Position numbers and translations under genes: made by a program. A stretch of DNA of 64,000 bases, from assembly GCA_902788605.1 (NCBI GenBank), contig CADAKX010000011.1:1-64000 (forward strand), read 5' to 3'. Origin of the DNA: an uncultured Prevotellaceae bacterium. GTDB lineage: Bacteria > Bacteroidota > Bacteroidia > Bacteroidales > Bacteroidaceae. The notes under the pieces were generated by a model, which saw nothing but the letters and a program-made list of their open reading frames with translations, made no database searches and was not told the origin of the DNA. Below, piece after piece: positions 15,744 to 25,389 of this stretch. Numbering within the stretch: position 1 is the first letter of the stretch; every line of letters begins with the position of its first letter.

Positions 15744-15770
15744 GGGGACAACCAGTCCCCTTGATTTTTT
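15744..15770 (+). terminator. Terminator after the GH43 gene
   Basis: GGGGAC/GTCCCC (15744-15749 with 15755-15760, loop AACCA) is followed by TTGATTTTTT. Confidence 0.75.
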
Positions 15771-16443
15771 ATTTCTTAATAACTGTCGCATGCAGGATGC
15801 GGACATCATCGACGGGGCGGTCGTAGGTGTCGGTAAAGACTTTCTGGATGCGCTCCACCACGTCGAGACCCTCGGTGACCTCGCCAAAGACGGTGTACTG
15901 GCCATCGAGATGGGGCGTGCCACCCACCTTACGATAGGTCCAGAACATTTCGGGGGTGATGTCGGCAGCGCCATTGGTGGCCTCCTTGACACGCTGCTGG
16001 ATGGCCTCGAGGTTCTTGGTGGAGTAGGTCTTGCCCCAGACGATATAGAACTGGCAACCACTGGAGCGACGCTCAGGGTTCACCCTGTCGCCCTCGCGAG
16101 CCATGGCCAGGGCGCCACGACGATGGTAGTGCTTGGGTGTGCGGAACTCGGGCTCCAAGGTATAGTCCAACTCGCCAGTGCCCAGCGTGGTGCCAGGCTC
16201 GGCTGTCTTACTCGTAGGGTCGCCGCCCTGAATCATAAAACTCTTGATGACGCGATGAAACAGGAGCGAGTCGTAGAATTGCTCGTTGACCAGCTTCAGG
16301 AAGTTGTCGCGATGGATGGGGGTGTCGTCGTAGAGCATCACGCGGATGTTGCCCTCGGTGGTCTCGAACAACACTTCGTTGCTCTGTGCCTTGCCCAGCG
16401 CCGTGAAGGCGAGCATGAGCAAAAGAATGATGGTTTTCTTCAT
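15769..16443 (-). CDS. Secreted cyclophilin-type peptidyl-prolyl isomerase
   Basis: A 224-residue protein with a signal peptide (MKKTIILLLMLAFTALGKAQ), probably periplasmic, that isomerises X-Pro bonds. Cyclophilin motifs are FHRVIKSFMIQGGDPTSK, GALAMAREGDRVNPERRSSGCQFYIV and LDGQYTVFGEV. An insert of about 45 residues (KTYSTKNLEAIQQRVKEA onward) between the Q-F-Y-I strand and the final strands is usual in Bacteroidetes versions. The start at 16443 overlaps the end of the MATE gene by 4 nt (ATGA), so translation is coupled to it. Longer readings of the frame run into the MATE gene and are not real. Confidence 0.88.
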   Translation of the reverse strand: MKKTIILLLMLAFTALGKAQSNEVLFETTEGNIRVMLYDDTPIHRDNFLKLVNEQFYDSLLFHRVIKSFMIQGGDPTSKTAEPGTTLGTGELDYTLEPEFRTPKHYHRRGALAMAREGDRVNPERRSSGCQFYIVWGKTYSTKNLEAIQQRVKEATNGAADITPEMFWTYRKVGGTPHLDGQYTVFGEVTEGLDVVERIQKVFTDTYDRPVDDVRILHATVIKK

Positions 16444-17825
16444 GATTGTTTGGGAGTTGTTATAAGTTTCTGATTCCATTTTCCAACGAACAGGCGCCAC
16501 AGGAAGATGATGCCGCGGAAGGTGAGCTCGGTGGCCATGGCCATCCAAACGCCCTTCAGACCGTAGTCCTTGGCTAGATACCACGCCAGGGTGAGACGCA
16601 CGCCCCACATTGACAGCAGATTCATGATGGCAGGCTTCAGGGTGTCGCCAGCCCCCACAAAGACGCCGTTGCACACGATGGCAGCAGCAAACAGGGGTTC
16701 GGCCCATGCCTCGATGCGCAGGATGCTGGTGCCCACGGCAATGACCTCATCGACAGGCGACATCAGCGTCATCAGTTGGGGGGCGAAGATCCACATGAGG
16801 ATGCCCATGAGGGTCATGACGATGATGCCCAGACCCACAGACAGGTGGGCAAACGAGCGGGTGAGCGTGCGCTGTCCGGCGCCGATGCCCTGTCCCACCA
16901 GCGTGGTAGCTGCCTCGGCAATGCCATAGCCGGGCATATAGCAGAGACTCTCGACGGTGATGGCCAGCGAGTGGGCTGCAATGGCGACGGTGCCCAGAGG
17001 CGCCACGATATAGGTGCTGACCACATAGGCGCCACCCATCAGCATGTGTTGCAATCCCATGGGGGCCCCAATCTTAAAGGCCGTGCCAATGGTGTCGCTC
17101 TTGGGCCGGAAGGAGCCCGGACGTCCTTTGAGGTGGAGCATGTCGCTCTTAACCAACAGGAAATAGAGCATCAGGATGGCGGTGACGAGTTCGGCGAGGC
17201 CGGTACCCATGGCCGCACCCATGACGCCAAGGTCAAGGATATATATAAAGAGGTAGTTGAAGACGACGTCCATGACACACATGCCGATGTTGAGCATCGA
17301 CGGCACCTTCATGTTGCCTGAGCACTTGAGCATCGAGCCAGCCAGACCTTCCATCTGGAAGAAGATGCCACAGAGGCCGATGATGGCGAAATAGAGTGAG
17401 GCGTCGCTGGCTATCTCGGCACTGCCCCCCAACCAGTAGGGGAGAAAAGGACTGATGGCGAGACAGGAAAAGCTGAGTATCACGCTCCACACCAGACTGC
17501 AGATGAGCGACTGGCGCAGCACGCGGCGGGCGCCCTCGAAGTCGTTGGCGCCAATGAAGTGGGCCACCTGAACAGAAAAGCCCATGTTGACAGCCGAGGC
17601 CAGTCCGCCCATGAGCCATCCCGTGCTCTCGACGATGCCGATAGAGGCCGAGGCCTTGGCGCCCAGGTGACCAACCATGGAGGCATCGATGAAAAACATG
17701 ACCGTGGCCGACAGCTGGGCCAGGATGGAGGGTATAGACAACTGTACGATGAGATTCAGCTTTTCGCGCTGTGTCATCGTACGGCCTTCACGGATATAGG
17801 AGAGCAAATCCTGACTCTTGCTCAT
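16440..17825 (-). CDS. MATE-family efflux transporter
   Basis: A 461-residue inner-membrane protein with 12 predicted helices in two homologous halves. It exports drugs or cationic metabolites in exchange for Na+ or H+. Typical pieces are LSIPSILAQLSATVMFFIDASMVGHLG near the N-terminus and VNMGFSVQVAHFIGA, with the repeat half GYGIAEAATTLVGQGIGAGQ. It is the first gene of a two-gene operon with the cyclophilin. A divergent GH43 gene begins 217 bp upstream. Confidence 0.88.
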   Translation of the reverse strand: MSKSQDLLSYIREGRTMTQREKLNLIVQLSIPSILAQLSATVMFFIDASMVGHLGAKASASIGIVESTGWLMGGLASAVNMGFSVQVAHFIGANDFEGARRVLRQSLICSLVWSVILSFSCLAISPFLPYWLGGSAEIASDASLYFAIIGLCGIFFQMEGLAGSMLKCSGNMKVPSMLNIGMCVMDVVFNYLFIYILDLGVMGAAMGTGLAELVTAILMLYFLLVKSDMLHLKGRPGSFRPKSDTIGTAFKIGAPMGLQHMLMGGAYVVSTYIVAPLGTVAIAAHSLAITVESLCYMPGYGIAEAATTLVGQGIGAGQRTLTRSFAHLSVGLGIIVMTLMGILMWIFAPQLMTLMSPVDEVIAVGTSILRIEAWAEPLFAAAIVCNGVFVGAGDTLKPAIMNLLSMWGVRLTLAWYLAKDYGLKGVWMAMATELTFRGIIFLWRLFVGKWNQKLITTPKQS

Positions 17826-18041
17826 TCGTTTTTGATAGTAATTGACTGAATTGTGTTAAATCTCAGCAAAGGTACGTCTTTTCCGTGATATGACCAAACC
17901 TTTCCCTCGTTTTTGACATTTGTTTCGATTTTATGGGCTCTCTGTGACATGGTGCGAAGAAAACGAAACATATTGGAAACGTTTTTCTGTCGTTTTTCAT
18001 TAACTTTGCAGGCTGAATACAAAAACCTCTAACGTAATTAT

Positions 18042-20090
18042 ATGAAAAAACTATTTTTATTGGCTTTCTCATTGGCTGCAACACTGACAGTCAATGCGCA
18101 GAACCCGTATCTGCCTTTGTGGGAGCATGTGCCCGATGGCGAGCCCCGCGTGTTTGAAGATCCCGATCAGCCGGGTAAGTATCGTGCCTACATCATTGGT
18201 TCGCACGACGTCAATTATTCAGCCTACTGCGGTCCCGATATCCGTATGTGGTCGGCACCCGTAGAAGACCTCAGCCAGTGGCGCGATGAGGGTCCCATCT
18301 TCTCGTGGTTTGTCAATGGCCAGTGGGACACGATGTATGCCCCCGACCTGGTGGTGACCACCGACCGTAAGACCGGCAAGAAGACCTATTGGCTCTATCC
18401 CCACTCTCGTGGCAATGGCCGTATTGCCATGGTTTGTAAGGGCGACCGTCCCAATGGCCCCTTCACACCAGTGAACCTGACTCCCGACGGCACCCGTTGC
18501 GTGCAGGGCTCACTCATCGATTTCGACCCCTCGGTGTTCATCGAGAATATCACCGATAAGAAGGACAAGGACTATGACAAGGGCTTCCGTGCCTATGTGT
18601 TCTATGGCTTCCAGCACTCTACTGCCTGCGAGCTCGACCAGAACACCATGTACTCTAAGCGTCCTGGCACCGACCTGATTGACCCCTTCATCCCTGCTGT
18701 TAGCGCCGATGGCCGACTGCTAGACCGTGAGGGCAGCGAGTATAAGGCTCTCTATAAGGGTCAGGATCCCAAAGACTTCAATTTCTTTGAGGCATCAAGT
18801 ATCCGTCAGGTGGGCAACAAGTACGTGATGGTGTTCTCTGGCTACTCTGGCAAGGAGTACGGATTGGGCAACACCAACTCAGCCCTGCGCTATGCCTATG
18901 GCGACTCTCCCCTGGGTCCCTGGCGTTCTGGTGGCGTGCTGGTGGACTCTCGTGGCGTGGTGCTCAACGAGGATGGCTCGAAGCTCATCACCACCAATGC
19001 CGGTCACAACACCCACGGCTCTCTGCAGGAGATCAATGGCCAGTGGTACGTGTTCTATCACCGTCCGCCCCGTGGCTTTGGTAATGCTCGTCAGGCGATG
19101 GTGGCTCCTGTGAAGATTACATGGGATAAGAAGCCCGTGGCCAAGGGTGGTAAGGTGGTAATCACCGGTTATGACCCCTATACCAAGGATAATGTGTGGA
19201 CAGCCAAGGCTACCGATGGCAACGAATATACGGGTGCCGAGGTGACCAGCGAGGGCTTCCAGATTTTTGGTTTGGCTCCCTATAACTACTATAGCGCCGG
19301 CTATGCTGCCTTTATGTATGGCCCCAACAGCAACAACTGGATGCAGGACAACCACGACGTGTGGAACAACTCGATGGACCTGGCCGGCATTCAGAACGGT
19401 GGCATCGTGGGCTTCAAGTACTTCGGCTTCGGTGGTCTGGACAAGGATACTAAGGGCTGTAAGGCTTTCGAGGGTGTCAAGAAGGGCGACAACACCACGC
19501 TTGGCATCAATCTGACTCCCAGTGGCAAGGGCGCCTTCAAGGTTCGCGTCATGTTGGATGATCCTTGGAAGGGTAAGGAGATTGCTGTCGTTGACGTGCC
19601 TGCTAATGCCGAGCGTAAGGCAACGATGTATTATGCTGCCGTTCCTGCCGTAGAGGGTCTCACAGGCAAACACGCTATCTATCTCGTGACCGATGGTCCC
19701 GAGGTGCAGCAGCCCCAGCAGCCCCAGGGTCGTCCCCAGTGGGGTGGTCGTGGTCCCCAGCAGCCCCAGCGTCCGCAGGGCCTGTTCGACCTCCACGGAA
19801 TCAGTTTTTCTAAGGGTGCAAACCATACGGCTCCTGTTGTGCCTCAGCTCACGATTACTGCCGATGGCAAGAAGCTGAATATCCCCTCTACGCCTATCCG
19901 CTTTAACAATCAGAATGGCTATGCCGACCAGATTCGCTATCAGGTTTATGGTCCTCTGACTGCTGGTACCAAGCTCGAGGCCAAGGCCAATGTGCCTGGC
20001 GTGAAGGTTGAGGTGAGTCCTATCGTTGAGGGTCGTGCCACAGTGAAGGCCACCTACAATGGTCAGACCAAGATTTTCCTGATTAACTAA
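18042..20090 (+). CDS. Glycoside hydrolase family 43 with C-terminal carbohydrate-binding region
   Basis: A 682-residue secreted enzyme with signal peptide MKKLFLLAFSLAATLTVNA. Residues ~20-380 are the GH43 propeller: EPRVFEDPDQPGKYRAYIIG holds the base Asp, LIDFDPSVFIENI the second Asp and FFEASSIRQVG the acid Glu. Residues ~390-540 look like a CBM6-type beta-sandwich (GGIVGFKYFGFGG, KVRVMLDDPWKG). A Gln/Pro-rich linker (~555-580, QQPQQPQGRPQWGGRGPQQ) leads to a final ~100-residue beta-rich segment. A -7 box TAACTTTG is at 18001-18008. It is co-transcribed with the DUF4380 gene 5 bp downstream. Confidence 0.88.
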   Translation: MKKLFLLAFSLAATLTVNAQNPYLPLWEHVPDGEPRVFEDPDQPGKYRAYIIGSHDVNYSAYCGPDIRMWSAPVEDLSQWRDEGPIFSWFVNGQWDTMYAPDLVVTTDRKTGKKTYWLYPHSRGNGRIAMVCKGDRPNGPFTPVNLTPDGTRCVQGSLIDFDPSVFIENITDKKDKDYDKGFRAYVFYGFQHSTACELDQNTMYSKRPGTDLIDPFIPAVSADGRLLDREGSEYKALYKGQDPKDFNFFEASSIRQVGNKYVMVFSGYSGKEYGLGNTNSALRYAYGDSPLGPWRSGGVLVDSRGVVLNEDGSKLITTNAGHNTHGSLQEINGQWYVFYHRPPRGFGNARQAMVAPVKITWDKKPVAKGGKVVITGYDPYTKDNVWTAKATDGNEYTGAEVTSEGFQIFGLAPYNYYSAGYAAFMYGPNSNNWMQDNHDVWNNSMDLAGIQNGGIVGFKYFGFGGLDKDTKGCKAFEGVKKGDNTTLGINLTPSGKGAFKVRVMLDDPWKGKEIAVVDVPANAERKATMYYAAVPAVEGLTGKHAIYLVTDGPEVQQPQQPQGRPQWGGRGPQQPQRPQGLFDLHGISFSKGANHTAPVVPQLTITADGKKLNIPSTPIRFNNQNGYADQIRYQVYGPLTAGTKLEAKANVPGVKVEVSPIVEGRATVKATYNGQTKIFLIN

Positions 20091-20095
20091 GATTA

Positions 20096-20977
20096 TTGAT
20101 GATGATGAAGAGATTCTGTTTCATAGCCCTGCTGACAGGTTTTGCCCTGTCGGCATGGGCAGACAGGAACGAGGCTGAGGACGGCATTGTGACATTGAAG
20201 AGTGGTCACGCCGCCATCGCCATCGACACCCAGAAGGGTGGCAAGGTGTTGTCGCTGAAGTACGACGACAAGGAGGTAATCTCGCAGTCGCGCTTCCCCG
20301 AGTCGTTTGGCAGCACGTTCTGGACCAGTCCGCAGAAGGAGTGGAACTGGCCCCCCGTGAGCGAGTTTGACAAGCAGCCCTATCAGGTGAAGGAGCAGAG
20401 CGACAAGCGACTGGTCATCGCCAGCAGCACGTCGCAGCGCCTGGGCATGAGCGTGGCCAAGGACTTCTCGCTGGGTAAGCAGGATGGTTCGTTTGTGGTC
20501 ACCTATTCTATCAAGAACGAGGGCAGCGAGGCCCGCAGCGTGGCACCTTGGGAGATTACTCGTGTGCCCAATGCCGAGGGACTCATCTTCTTTGAGGCTG
20601 TCGATAGCATCTGGCCTACAGGACTGATGACCTTCACGGAGGCCAACGGTGCTTCGTGGTATGCCACCGACGACGCCCAGCAGAATCGCAAGATCAATGC
20701 CGATGGCAAGGGCTGGCTGGCCTTCGCAGGCAATGGCCTGTTGTTGGTCAAGGCCTTCGACGATCTGAAGGCTGGCGAACCTGCTCCTGGCGAAGCCGAG
20801 ATTCAGGTGTATGTGAATCGCGGCAAGAGTTTCATCGAACTCGAGAGTCAGGGTGCCTATAAGCTGTTGCAGCCTGGCGAGAGCCTTTCGTGGACTGTTC
20901 GCTGGTTCCTGACTCCCACCACAGAGACTCAGCCTTCCGCCTCGCTTGTCAAGGCAGTGAAGAAACTCATCAAATAA
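20096..20977 (+). CDS. DUF4380-type (aldose-epimerase-like fold) secreted protein
   Basis: 293 residues with a signal peptide (MKRFCFIALLTGFALSAWA). The rest reads as a beta-sandwich of the galactose-mutarotase type: VTLKSGHAAIAIDTQKGGKVLSLKYDDKEVI, then FPESFGSTFWTSPQKEWNWPP, RNEGSEARSVAPWEITRV-like strands and SLSWTVRWFLTP. Such proteins sit beside hemicellulose hydrolases in Bacteroidetes, but the activity is not established. Four ATG codons open the frame (20096 to 20105). The 5-bp gap to the GH43 gene shows operon membership. The transcript ends at 20991-21030. Confidence 0.7.
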   Translation: MMMMKRFCFIALLTGFALSAWADRNEAEDGIVTLKSGHAAIAIDTQKGGKVLSLKYDDKEVISQSRFPESFGSTFWTSPQKEWNWPPVSEFDKQPYQVKEQSDKRLVIASSTSQRLGMSVAKDFSLGKQDGSFVVTYSIKNEGSEARSVAPWEITRVPNAEGLIFFEAVDSIWPTGLMTFTEANGASWYATDDAQQNRKINADGKGWLAFAGNGLLLVKAFDDLKAGEPAPGEAEIQVYVNRGKSFIELESQGAYKLLQPGESLSWTVRWFLTPTTETQPSASLVKAVKKLIK

Positions 20978-20990
20978 ATAAGTATCGAAA

Positions 20991-21030
20991 AAAAGAATGA
21001 GATTGTCCAAGTGGGCAATCTCATTCTTTT
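20991..21030. terminator. Bidirectional terminator between convergent operons
   Basis: A perfect 15-bp stem (20991-21005 with 21016-21030) has A and T runs built into its base, serving both the DUF4380 and the large GH43 genes. Confidence 0.85.
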
Positions 21031-21031
21031 G

Positions 21032-24000
21032 TTATTTCACCACGATTTTCTTTCCTCCTGTGATATAGAGGCCCTTCTTGGTGGGCGTCTTGATCATTCG
21101 TCCCTGCAGGTCGTAGAAGAAGTTTGATGGATGAGGGATGAGGGATGAGGGCTGGTCCTTGATGCCCGTCAGCAGGTCCTCCACCAGGGCGCTCACGTCC
21201 ACGGGATCGATGCCTTGGTGGGTGGGTGTCACCTCGTTGATGGTGCCATCCTCGGCAAAGGTCAGTTTGTCGATGCACACCTCGCGATGATAGCCGGGGC
21301 CGTTGTTCAGGTAGTTCGCGTTGATGCGGTGATAGACGATATACCAGTCGTCGGTGCCAGGGATATTCAGCACGGAGTTGTGGCCCGTGCCGTAGATGCC
21401 GATGTCGTAGTTGGCATTCTGTCTGATGACGATGGGCTTGGTGGCCACCTTGATGGGACCCTTGGGCGAGGTGCTGGTGCCATAGGCTACGTGGTAGTTC
21501 TTGGATCCCGTGTCGTCAACGCTCCACAGGAAATAGTAGATGCCGTTGCGATAGAACACGTAGGTGCCCTCGCGATAGGCGTAGGTGCTGAGCGAGCCGC
21601 CTGATGGGGTGATGTCGTACTCCTGTCCCACCACACTCATCATGTCGTCGGACAACAAGCGATAGTGCATGCGTCCGTTACCATAATATAAATAGGTCTG
21701 TCCGCTCACGGGGTCGGTAAACACGTCAGAGTCAATCATCTGGCCACCCGAGGTGGTGGTGAACAATGGTTTCTCTGCTGCCTTGAAGGGACCTGTGGGA
21801 CTGTCGGCCACTGCCACACTCAGCGTCTTTGCTCCCACCGAGGCGTTGTGGGCACTGAAGTAGAAGTAGTATCTCCACTGGCCGTCCACCCATTTCTCCT
21901 CGATACACGGTGCCCAGGCATTGCCCGAAGCCCAAGGTGCGTCGCCACCCTGAGCCAGGTTGAGAATGGTGCCCTCGTTCTGGAAGTCCACGAGATTGGG
22001 CGACGAGAACACGTCGAAGGTATAGCCTCCCCAGCCATCATAGCCATCGGTGGTGGGATAGATATAGAAGCGTCCTGTATTCTTTGAGAACAGCACCTCG
22101 GGGTCGGCGTGGAAACCGGGGACGATGGGGTTGGCGCAGGGATAGGCCTTCACCCGATAGGTGGCTCCCCCATAGGGCGACCAGGCTGTATAGTTCACCG
22201 GCCCCTGAGTGAAGTCCTGGGGACCCTCAGGTACGGCATGGGTGCCAGGCGAGGTGATGAACATCGGGTCGAAAGCCGTGAGGTCGGTGCCAGGCATCAC
22301 GGGTATTTCTATCTCGTAGCTATCAGGGAAAAACAGCTCCTGACGGATGGCAGGATGTGCAGCGCCAGTAATGTTGTTGATGGGAAAAACGCTCTGGCTT
22401 GAAGGCTGGAAGACCTCGAGCAGGGCGCTTGCCTCGGCGTGTGTCAAGGGAATCACCGTGCCGTGGCGAGGCGTGAAGGCACCGCTGGTGGTGGTGTTCT
22501 TGACGAAGGTGAAGTTCTGAAGGTCGGTGCTCGAACAGAACTGATAGTAGCCCGAGGTATAACAGTCGTACATCAGTATCCATCTGTCCTGGTTAATCAG
22601 CTTGAAGAGTCCGCCACCCTCAACAGCCACCGATGTCTGCTGCAGGTTGGCGCTGGGTGCGCTCCACTGACTGCCATCGGGCTGTCCCTCCTCGGGGGTC
22701 AGTCGTTTGGCAGTCACCTGTGCGATGCCGCTTATATCCTCGTTCTTGAAGATGGCGTGATAGAGGCTGTCGCTCTCGTTATAGACGATGTCCATATCGA
22801 TGGTGGCCGAGCCACGGTCGTAGAAATAGCGGGGCTCGCCGATGAAGTCGGTAAAGTCGTCGTTGGCATAGCAGTAGTACACCTTGTCATAGGGGATGCT
22901 GCCATCGCTGGTCACCAGCGAGAAGTACACCATATAGCGTCCGTGGGTGCCATCGCCGTTGTTGTAGTTGGGGTCCCAGATGGTCTGAGGTGCCCAAACG
23001 CGTGTCACCTTGGCCCATGTTGTGCCCGCATATCGGGTGGGGAAGTGGACGGTGGCGTGCGTCCAGTTGATCAGGTCCTTCGAGCGCATCAGCACCACAC
23101 CGCGGTTACTGTTCCATCCCAGCGAGCACTTCATGTCGGTCACGGCCATATAGAACCAGCCATCCTCGCCGCGCAGGATATGCGGGTCGCGCAGTCCACC
23201 CATCTTGCTGACGCTGTCGGCAGCAATCACGCGCTTGCCATTGTTCAGTGGATAATACGTATAGCCATCGCCCGAGAGTGCATAGTAGATGTTCTCGTTG
23301 TCGTTTGACGGGAAATAGACGAAGAGATACGAGGTGTAGGGCTCTTTGCCGTGGATGGCGATGTCGAAGTCGCGCGTCGTGCGCTTCTCGCCTCGGCGGA
23401 TGGTGGCAGTCAGCGTGACGTGCTTCTTGCCCTCCTCGCCAAGTCTCACCACGCGGCCCTCATCGCTCAGGTAGCTCTTGTCGCCCGAGGTCCAGAAGAT
23501 GGGGTCGCCCTCGGCGCCCACGGTGGGCAGCGTCAGACGGTCATACAGGTTGTGAGTGTTGCCACTAATGGTCAGGTGCTCGGCCTCGTAGGCCAGTGCC
23601 TCATCGTCAGAGAACAAGGGCATCACACCCACCTCAAAGGTCAGTTGGTCGCTCACCGTCGATGTGCTGAAATGTGCTGTCAGCGTGGCGTGCGCCATCT
23701 CGCTGCCGATGGCAGGGCGCGTGATGTGGCCCGTCGAGGTGATCACGTTTTCGTCGCTGCTCTCCCATTCAATCTTCACCACGTCGGCATAGCAAGTGGG
23801 CAGTTTGATGTCGCGTGTCAGCGCACTCACGTCGCCCAGCGTGAAGTTCTTGATCAGGTCGCGGATGGCCGCATCCTCAATCTCGCGGTTCAGCGTCGAT
23901 ACGCCACTCTGCAACTCTGCAATCTCGTCGTCGGAGATGGCATAGTTGCACAGCACCAGGTTGTGCATCATGGCATCTTTCAGATAGGCGTCGCCACTAT

Positions 24001-24610
24001 AGCAGCTGCGACCCAGATACGAGTTCTTGAGCTGTCCGCTCAGTGCGCTGGGCTTCAGGTTCACCGTATTCTTGGCTGCCTGTGCGCCATCGATGAACAC
24101 GCGGCCCACGTTGTCCTGCTGCACATAGATGATGTTCACCCAGCGACCCTTGGTCAGCGCCTTGCCAGGGTTCACGCGCTGCTCGCCGCTGTAGTTGGTC
24201 TTGGTGATCGAGAAGCGCGACTCTTTGGCACCGAAGAACAGGTAGCCCGATGACGAACTGTTGGAGAAGCACCAAACGAAGTTGCCATCGCTGCCGATGT
24301 TGGTGCTCTGGGGTACCAGCACGTCGATGCTGATGGTATAGTCACTGAACGTCTTCATCCATTGGCCCACTGAGGCGTCAAAGGCAAAATAGCCGTTCTT
24401 GCTGCCCAGCGCCAGCACCGGTTCGCCACCCTCTGTGGTCAGCTCGGCCCCGTTTTTCAGGGCTCCGCCATATTGTCCACTTTGGTCGGTGAGTGTTGTG
24501 AAGTCAAATGTCACCTTCACGCTGTCGGCCTCGTCGGCCACAGCACGCAGGTTGGTCAGCGTCAGCAATGCCGTCAGCATGCCCACGCATAAAGTCTTGC
24601 TTAATCTCAT
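21032..24610 (-). CDS. Large secreted protein with two GH43 catalytic domains
   Basis: 1192 residues. Order: signal peptide; LamG/concanavalin-like domain (~30-225, FDFTTLTDQSGQYGGAL to LVLCNYAISDDEI); two degenerate Ig-like domains (~230-415, each ending before GHITRP or GRVVRL); GH43 domain 1 (~430-740, GGLRDPHILRG, IDMDIVYNESD, VAVEGGGLFKL); a spacer; GH43 domain 2 (~820-1140, PGFHADPEVLF, MIDSDVFTDPVSG, AYREGTYVFYRNG); and a short C-terminal sorting-like tail (FFYDLQGRMIKTPTKKGLYITGGKK). The start is the ATG at 24610; an in-frame TTG lies four codons upstream. A -7 box TAACTTTG is at 24650-24657 and a second, TATCTTTG, near 24733. Codons at 21129-21149 come from a heptamer array. Two different GH43 active sites in one chain suggest attack on a branched arabinan or arabinoxylan. 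Confidence 0.85.
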   Translation of the reverse strand: MRLSKTLCVGMLTALLTLTNLRAVADEADSVKVTFDFTTLTDQSGQYGGALKNGAELTTEGGEPVLALGSKNGYFAFDASVGQWMKTFSDYTISIDVLVPQSTNIGSDGNFVWCFSNSSSSGYLFFGAKESRFSITKTNYSGEQRVNPGKALTKGRWVNIIYVQQDNVGRVFIDGAQAAKNTVNLKPSALSGQLKNSYLGRSCYSGDAYLKDAMMHNLVLCNYAISDDEIAELQSGVSTLNREIEDAAIRDLIKNFTLGDVSALTRDIKLPTCYADVVKIEWESSDENVITSTGHITRPAIGSEMAHATLTAHFSTSTVSDQLTFEVGVMPLFSDDEALAYEAEHLTISGNTHNLYDRLTLPTVGAEGDPIFWTSGDKSYLSDEGRVVRLGEEGKKHVTLTATIRRGEKRTTRDFDIAIHGKEPYTSYLFVYFPSNDNENIYYALSGDGYTYYPLNNGKRVIAADSVSKMGGLRDPHILRGEDGWFYMAVTDMKCSLGWNSNRGVVLMRSKDLINWTHATVHFPTRYAGTTWAKVTRVWAPQTIWDPNYNNGDGTHGRYMVYFSLVTSDGSIPYDKVYYCYANDDFTDFIGEPRYFYDRGSATIDMDIVYNESDSLYHAIFKNEDISGIAQVTAKRLTPEEGQPDGSQWSAPSANLQQTSVAVEGGGLFKLINQDRWILMYDCYTSGYYQFCSSTDLQNFTFVKNTTTSGAFTPRHGTVIPLTHAEASALLEVFQPSSQSVFPINNITGAAHPAIRQELFFPDSYEIEIPVMPGTDLTAFDPMFITSPGTHAVPEGPQDFTQGPVNYTAWSPYGGATYRVKAYPCANPIVPGFHADPEVLFSKNTGRFYIYPTTDGYDGWGGYTFDVFSSPNLVDFQNEGTILNLAQGGDAPWASGNAWAPCIEEKWVDGQWRYYFYFSAHNASVGAKTLSVAVADSPTGPFKAAEKPLFTTTSGGQMIDSDVFTDPVSGQTYLYYGNGRMHYRLLSDDMMSVVGQEYDITPSGGSLSTYAYREGTYVFYRNGIYYFLWSVDDTGSKNYHVAYGTSTSPKGPIKVATKPIVIRQNANYDIGIYGTGHNSVLNIPGTDDWYIVYHRINANYLNNGPGYHREVCIDKLTFAEDGTINEVTPTHQGIDPVDVSALVEDLLTGIKDQPSSLIPHPSNFFYDLQGRMIKTPTKKGLYITGGKKIVVK
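21129..21149. repeat. Heptamer array GGATGAG x3 within the GH43 gene
   Basis: Three exact copies (21 bp, so the frame is kept) just before the C-terminal tail are translated as part of SSLIPHPS. It is another 7-bp-period array near a gene end. Confidence 0.9.
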
Positions 24611-24792
24611 GTTTTTTATCAATAGCAGTTAGTTATTTTTTTTCGCTTGCAAAGTTACGAATAGTCGAGCACAAAACAAAGAAAAGAGTTTCTTTTTTTG
24701 TCGAGACGGAGTAACTTCGCCATTTTGATGGCAAAGATACGAAAAGTCGGGTGAACAGCAAATCAATTTCATTTCTTTTAACACCAAATATT

Positions 24793-24828
24793 AAAAAAAA
24801 GCGATGGCCGACCTCGCGGTCAGCCATC
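24793..24828 (-). terminator. Terminator of the flavodoxin operon
   Basis: An 11-bp stem (24803-24813 with 24818-24828) with loop TCGC, followed on the minus strand by GCTTTTTTTT. Confidence 0.85.
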
Positions 24829-24875
24829 ACGCTTAACTAAACAAATACTCTTTATGGATTCTTATTTACCTGTGA

Positions 24876-25370
24876 TTACATGTTGGGAGTGATGTCGGCA
24901 ATCCATGCTTCGATGCGTGTGTCGGTCTTGTCGTCCTCGTTGATGTCGTCAAGGGGCAGACCGATAAACTTGCCATCGATCACAGCCTCCGAGTCGTCGA
25001 AGGTATAGCCATCGGTCTCTACAGCGCCGATGAACTTGGCACCGCTATCCTTGATGCCATTATAGAGTTCGCCGATGCCGCCCACGAAGTTGTCGCTATA
25101 CGATGCGCTGTCGCCACAGCCAAAGAGGGCGATGGTCTTACCACTGAGGTCAGCACCCTGAAGGGTCTTCAGTCCGTCGTACCAGTCATCCTGCAGTTCG
25201 CCAGCGCCCCATGTCGAGGTACCGAGAATCAGGTTTTGGTTGGCGTTGACGACGTCGGCAGTCAGGTCCTGTACGTTCAGGGCCTCGCAGCCCAGTTTCG
25301 AGGCGATCTTCTCTGCGATGGCCTCGCATGTTCCTGTCGAGGAACCATAGATTACGATTGTTGCGTTCAT
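24876..25370 (-). CDS. fldA: Flavodoxin
   Basis: A 164-residue FMN-binding electron carrier of the long-chain type. It has the phosphate-binding loop YGSSTGTCEA at residues ~8-17, the FMN-stacking loops GTSTWGAGELQDDW and GCGDSASYSDNF, and the long-chain insert with a DGYTFDDSEAV strand. It replaces ferredoxin under iron limitation in many bacteria. It is the second gene of an operon with the DUF2023 gene, 19 bp downstream of it, a conserved Bacteroidetes arrangement. Confidence 0.92.
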   Translation of the reverse strand: MNATIVIYGSSTGTCEAIAEKIASKLGCEALNVQDLTADVVNANQNLILGTSTWGAGELQDDWYDGLKTLQGADLSGKTIALFGCGDSASYSDNFVGGIGELYNGIKDSGAKFIGAVETDGYTFDDSEAVIDGKFIGLPLDDINEDDKTDTRIEAWIADITPNM

Positions 25371-25389
25371 TGCTTATTTCAATATGTGG

